Positions 46,948-64,000 of a DNA stretch of 64,000 nt are shown piece by piece (the stretch's first letter is position 1; every line of letters starts with the position of its first letter). The notes below the pieces were generated by a model. It was not told the origin of the DNA, made no database searches, and was given only the letters and a program-made list of their open reading frames with translations. Source of the DNA: Actinostola sp. cb2023 (lineage: Eukaryota > Cnidaria > Anthozoa > Actiniaria > Actinostolidae); the NCBI GenBank assembly GCA_033675265.1, contig JAUJYZ010000781.1, positions 310,001-374,000 of the forward strand, given 5' to 3'. Made by a program: the position numbers and the translations under genes.

Positions 46948-48032
46948 AATAATGAATGAACATTGTTACAGATTTAATTTAAAAGTTGTAGTTTTATTGT
47001 TATTAATAGTTATTGACAGGCCAGATTGGAAAAAATATATATATATATCTGTAGTATAACAGTACTATAGTATTTATTATATGTTAAGTAGTAAAAATAT
47101 AAAAATACCAGTTTGTGTAAGATTTATATCATCATTTTATTTTCTCAATTATTGTCAGCAGTACTGTACTACTCTAGCTCTTCCGAACAAAATATTAAAT
47201 AAATTATACAGATATTGAATATCCATACAAAATGCTGGATACACAACCTCTTTGGTGGCAAACTTAAACACCCTTTTCGCACAATTCAGAAGGCCCTGGT
47301 TGTTCAAAGAGTGGATAGCGCTACATTGTGTATCTGTTGGATAAATCCTTACCCTGGCCAGGGGATAGCACTATATAGCTTATATCCACTATTTGAACAA
47401 CCATGCAGGACCATGCAGCTAGTACAAGTTTGACAAGCTTTCTATACGTACCTCCTACAAGTAATTGCACAATGGTTGTCAGTTTTGATTCATGCAATTC
47501 CCATTGTACTGATTCATTCAACAAAAATAATATATTGTGTAATAGAGTCGTCTTCATATGAGTGGGAACGTTATGGTACCGTGCTGTGGGCAATTCAAGG
47601 TCTTATGTACAGCTGCACAAAATATTGTACTGGGGGGACAATACATAGAACGACAATAGAACAATAGCCAGGACATTTGTGCAGCTACACGAAGACCTGA
47701 CCATGCTGTGCCACATTGAAAGAGTTTGAATGGATGACATGTATCTGCACGCTTTTTGGTTCTATCAGAAAGGAAGCCCTTTCAGTGTCACGGTACCGAA
47801 GGTTTCCGACTCACACGAAAACAACGGTATTTACGGTACTAAGCAATTACATGTAAGTACTTTACATACAAAAACTGTCTAGTCCTGAGCTGAACCAGCA
47901 AATGGACACTACTCCTTGAGTAAACAAATAACTGTACAACCTGTCAATACCAAACAACCCAACAAGTTCTGTTCAAAACGTTTTTGTTGCTTGTTACAAC
48001 TACATACATGTAAGTTTGCGTTGACTTCAAGG
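46948..48032. other. Convergent 3' ends of AGXT and GART
   Basis: Holds a + strand AATAAA at 47198-47203 (AGXT 9b) and a - strand AATAAA at 47141-47136, the nearest I find for GART. The two 3' untranslated regions may therefore overlap. Between them lie a diverged GGCCC-GGTTG MITE (47287-47410) and an insertion-bearing MITE (47544-47826). Confidence 0.5.
47544..47826. mobile_element. MITE with a nested hairpin
   Basis: AGAGTCGTCTTCATATGAGT at the left and CGACTCACACGAAAAC at the right are diverged ends of the GTCGTTTTCGTATGAGTGGG family. At about 47607-47700 it is interrupted by the GGTCTTCGTGTAGCTG hairpin also seen at 10401-10592. If GART ends where its nearest poly(A) signal lies, this is in its 3' untranslated region. 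Confidence 0.8.
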
Positions 48033-60762
<12,730 letters not shown>

Positions 60763-61490
60763 CGTTGTCAGTCGGCAACACGAACAACTTGAAGTTGAAG
60801 GAAGATTTACAAATCCACGTGGATTGATGTCATTTGTAAGGTGGGAGGGGAGGGGAGGGAGATGTTGACCGCAAGTCAAATTGGGCTCCCTGTGCATTGC
60901 CTGTCCACTAGTCAGATTTATCTGATTTATCCAAGAGACCGTATGCTCTCTTGATTTATCTGATTGTTATATATATAAATATCAATTTCTAGATAGAAAG
61001 GATAACTCCATTCACAATGTCAGTCAATACCCGGAAATAAAAAAAACCGATGCCAAACTTTTGTTGGGCTCCCTGTGTCGTGCCTGTCCAAACGTACCGG
61101 TTGAAAGTCAGTTTGGTTTTCAATATTTTCGCCACAACTTTCACATTTTTGTAGATAACTTGGTAGGGTTCTGTTTGTCAGTATACTATTCAAGAGTTTA
61201 TAATAACCGGTCACTTACTCCGTATCCTGTGAACAGGCTCCCCGCGGACAGGCTCTCAGTAGGGGAGGGAAAGAGAGGAGGATACGGAAAGGGAACTGGA
61301 GGGGGAGAGCCCTAATGGAGCTAGAACCTGTTCACAGTGCACAAATTAAAATGAGTATTTCTGATTCCACTATTTTTGCATATAAAGGTCAAATTATGCT
61401 AGTCTCCATATGATCGCAGCCGATGTTAGTGTTGTCACGTTACGCACCCTCCCGTTGCGTGACGACACTAAGAACGGAAGTAGATGACAC
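60763..61490. promoter_or_regulatory. Divergent intergenic region of GART and the GPCR
   Basis: About 730 bp between the two opposed start codons, so promoters must lie here or overlap it. Two direct copies of GGGCTCCCTGTG followed by TGCCTGTCCA occur at about 60883 and 61070. A G-rich AGGGGAGGGGAGGGAG box lies at about 60845. A partial palindrome with GTTGCGTGACGACACTAAGA sits at about 61440-61475. No clear TATA. Confidence 0.5.
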
Positions 61491-63029
61491 GTGATCCTGG
61501 CAGGCACCAACACAACCCTTCTATGTCACGCTATATACGATAGCTACAACATGGAACCTCACGATGATACTAATTCTACGACTTTGCTAATGGTGAATCA
61601 GGTCTTGACGACGGTTGCTGGTTCCTTATCGATATGTGGAACCATCTCTATCTTTATTACGTTTGCTCTTTGGCGGGAAATGCGAACTTCATCGAGGAGA
61701 ATTCTTGTTTTTATATCGATTGGCGACCTTCTCACAGCCATAGTCAACGTAACTGGTGTGTCCATGACGTCTCTTCACGGTCCGCTCTGCCAAGTGCAAG
61801 CTTTTATCAACATCGCTGCCATCTTGTCTTCGTTCTTTTGGACAGTGTATTTGTCACTGTTTCTTTACCTATCGCTCTGTGGCATGGGAAGCGAGACGGA
61901 GAGACGTGTGATGATTGCGTTTCACGTCTCCGCATGGGGTATCCCCTTAGTAGTTGCTGTATCAGCGGCAATCGACAATGCATTTGGCCCAACTACGATC
62001 TCTGATGGATGGTGCTGGATTTCGTATCAATTGCCTTCGAATTTGTTATTGTTTTGGATGCTCTTCGCCGGTAAAGGATGGGAAATTTTTTCGTACCTTG
62101 CCATTTCTGTTTTCTATGTGAAAGCTAAGCTGCTTCTGAAGCGAAAGGTGAGAATGGAACAGATTCAGTGACTATAATAAGGGACGTAGGGGCGTATGGG
62201 CGTACGTAGGGACGTAGTAGGGGCGTAGTAGGGCCGTTCGTAGGGGCATAGTAGGGGCGTACGTAGGGGCGTACGTAGGGGCATATAGGGGCATAGTAGG
62301 GGCGTACGTAGGGGCGTACTTATAGGGGCGAGCGTAGGAGTGTACGTAGGGGCGTAGTAGGGGCGTATGTAAGGGCATAGTAGGGGCGTTACGTACGTAG
62401 GGGCGATGAGCGTATTAGGGCATAGTAGGGGCGTTACGTACGTAGGGGCGATGAGCGTATTAGGGGCGTACGTAGGGGCGTACGTAGGGGCGTAGTAGGG
62501 GCGTTACGTACGTAGGGGCGATGAGCGTATTAGGGGCGTACGTAGGGGCGTACGTAGGAGCGTACGTAGGGGCGTAGTAGGGGCGTACGTTGGGGCGTAC
62601 GTAGGAGCGTATAGTAGGGGCGTTACGTACGTAGGGGCGATGAGCGTATTAGGGGCGTGCGTAGGGGCGTACGTAGGGGCGTACGAAGGGGCGTACGTAG
62701 GGGCATAGGGAGGGTTACACGAGGGGGCAGCTACAATCGATATACATTTTATGGATGATATTTTTTTAGTTCTTAAAACTTAGTTCCTTGTTGTTTGACT
62801 CTATGTTGGATTTTCTTAGTTTCAGTATCCCAACTCCAGTACTCCATTTCTGACCACAGCCTCGTTGCTAGCCGCGCGGAAAGCCGATCGGAAATTCACA
62901 TTTATTCCTGTCATATTCATTCTATTGCGACTGTGGGGAACTGTTCGCTTTATACGGTATGCTGCCTGTCTGCCTGGGTGTCAAGGGGTAGGACCTGCTC
63001 ATCAATATGTTTGGCTTCGTATTTTACAT
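61491..63029 (+). CDS. GPR157-like seven-helix receptor (3' end beyond window)
   Basis: Two exons: 61491-62147 and 62826-63029, joined in phase 0; the donor CATGTAAGTG after the second shows that the gene continues. The first ATG is at 61491; a second at 61551 (MEPHDDTN) is also plausible and gives a short N-glycosylatable N-terminus. Helices: about 36-60, 72-92, 102-130, 140-166, 188-212 and, in exon 2, FTFIPVIFILLRLWGTVRFI. The Cys of GPLCQVQ and of DGWCWI can form the usual disulphide. DGWCWI, LFAGKGWEIFSY and the helix 6 motif point to the GPR157/cAMP-receptor-like group of G-protein-coupled receptors. Helix 7 and the tail are not seen before 64000. The intron contains a 12-bp minisatellite. 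Confidence 0.82.
62181..62715. repeat. Minisatellite GGGGCGTACGTA
   Basis: About 535 bp of 9-12-bp units GGGGCGTACGTA and variants (GGGGCGTAGTA, GGGGCATAGTA), with a higher-order block GCGTTACGTACGTAGGGGCG plus ATGAGCGTATTA repeated at least four times (about 62386-62660). It starts about 35 bp after the GPCR exon 1 donor. Confidence 0.93.
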
Positions 63030-63047
63030 GTAAGTGTAACAAATATG

Positions 63048-63215
63048 AGAGTCGTTCAGTTTCGTATGAGTGGGAAACCTACGGTATCGTGGCACTCAAA
63101 TGGCTTCCTTTCTGAACCAATCAAAAAGCGTCCAGACGTACGCATCTCATCCAATCAAACTCTTTCAATATACGGCAGGGTATTAAACTTTCCCACTCAT
63201 ACGAAAACGACTCTA
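63048..63215. mobile_element. MITE, family GTCGTTTTCGTATGAGTGGG
   Basis: AGAGTCGTTCAGTTTCGTAT (left, with a small insertion) and CCCACTCATACGAAAACGAC (right). The interior, AACCAATCAAAAAGCGTCCA and CTCATCCAATCAAACTCTTT, matches 17712-17855. It lies 18 bp after the GPCR exon 2 donor. Confidence 0.85.
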
Positions 63216-63329
63216 TGTCGCAAAATAATAAAATTCTGTTTTTCACAATACGCTGCTCTGAATTGAACGCGCGCAAATTAAACGATCCCCAGCCGTTCCC
63301 AACAACACAGGGAGCCTAAATGATGCATA

Positions 63330-63620
63330 TAAGCATCTATTACAAGCATCAAGAGTTCCAGACTTCTGGTATTATAACAAAGGAAAAGTGAGCACCAATT
63401 CTAGACACAGGGAGCCCAAGCTATGTTTTTGTTCACTTGGTGCTCACTTTTCCTTTGAATGAATGAATGAATGAATGAACTTTATTTAGACACTTTATTT
63501 AATCTTATTAGCACTTTATTTAATCTTATTAGAATTATTAGCATCGAGCCATTTGTAATAATCTCACAATGCATTGCGCGCGTACCGGAAGTCTGGAACT
63601 CTTGATGCTTGTATTGTGGT
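63330..63620. repeat. Fold-back with GCATCAAGAGTTCCAGACTT arms
   Basis: The arm AAGCATCAAGAGTTCCAGAC (about 63346) is mirrored at about 63588-63612, and GGAAAAGTGAGCACCAA is mirrored at about 63436-63458. Two ACAGGGAGCC motifs (about 63306 and 63407) and a (GAAT)n run followed by CTTTATTTAGACAC lie in it. Confidence 0.75.
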
Positions 63621-64000
63621 TGCTTACGAGAGGTGGTCGCTTACGAGAGGTTCCAACTATAATGATTTGACTTGCAGAACTTTTGGTATTTTGGTATATC
63701 TTCACTAGTGATGCAAGCATTTATAAGCGCAGGTAAAAGCACAGGCAGCCCAACCATTGCTTCTGAGGCTAGTTATAACACAGGCAACCCAAGCTCTTAA
63801 TTAGTGGTTTTTGGTAATTTTTCAAAAACCACTAAATAAGAGCTTGGGTTGCCTGTGTTATAATAAATAAAATTAAACGATATTTGTATGCGAGTAGATC
63901 GCGCGCAATACATATATGTTGGCCGTATGTTGGGCTGCCTGTGGTATACTGAGAAAAGAGGTGGTTATTTCAGATTTGTTTCATTTCTTATGCTTGCGTT
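63620..64000. other. Right edge: repeats, no exon recognised
   Basis: GTCGCTTACGAGAGG boxes (63627-63660), an ACAGGCAGCCCAACCATTGC motif (63740), a short near-perfect hairpin (63774-63863) with ACACAGGCAACCCAAGCTCT ends, and GTTGGGCTGCCTGTGGTATA at about 63930. The seventh helix of the GPCR is not found here. Confidence 0.6.

Noticed and set aside
60763..60897. Upstream in-frame ATG of GART giving a 45-residue extension
   Set aside because: The extension has no similarity to the family or clear targeting character and overlaps a dispersed repeat motif; the family start is at 60762.
61634..62005. 123-residue frame overlapping the GPCR
   Set aside because: Shadow of exon 1 in another frame; the membrane-helix pattern is in the annotated frame.

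Overview
The window reads as a piece of an animal nuclear genome. Genes are split by GT-AG introns, the non-coding sequence is AT-rich, and DNA between and inside genes is crowded with fold-back (inverted-repeat) elements, minisatellites and long microsatellites. Gene content (a trifunctional GARS-AIRS-GART, an AGXT-type aminotransferase, a GPR157-like receptor, a receptor-channel with a K+ filter) and the repeat style suggest a marine, early-branching invertebrate such as a sponge or cnidarian. The clade is inference; nothing here fixes it.

Layout. 1-21.8 kb: no convincing host gene. It holds fold-back elements, tandem duplications, a 540-bp (GACA)135 array and one probable recombinase-derived fragment. 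21.86-30.41 kb (+): a 7-exon gene for a 562-residue ligand-gated-type channel: signal peptide, split periplasmic-type ligand-binding domain, M1, pore loop with the K+ signature TTVGYGD, M3-like helix, second half of the ligand-binding domain, M4-like helix and a cytoplasmic tail. 30.4-37.1 kb: repeats only, including a 3.1-kb composite inverted element carrying a 120-bp satellite. 37.3-46.95 kb (+): AGXT, eight common exons plus two alternative homologous last exons; only the distal one ends in a peroxisomal-type tripeptide (ARL). 48.03-60.76 kb (-): GART in 13 exons, 1024 residues, convergent with AGXT. 61.49 kb to the right edge (+): a GPR157-like seven-helix receptor, divergent from GART and cut off by the window edge before helix 7.

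How the genes relate. AGXT makes glycine from glyoxylate, and the GARS domain of GART consumes glycine in purine synthesis. Their tail-to-tail adjacency is suggestive but may be chance. The channel and the GPCR are signalling proteins with no visible link to the metabolic pair.

Most noteworthy: (i) duplicated, phase-matched AGXT terminal exons that differ in a PTS1-like C-terminus, a likely way to make peroxisomal and non-peroxisomal enzyme from one gene; (ii) an animal ionotropic-receptor-like protein with a K+-channel filter whose glutamate-binding Arg position is Asp; (iii) a near-perfect inverted copy of part of GART exon 11 in the adjacent intron; (iv) families of long hairpin elements that share tips but have unrelated arms. 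All exon joins were made by eye from phase and splice consensus, without transcripts.
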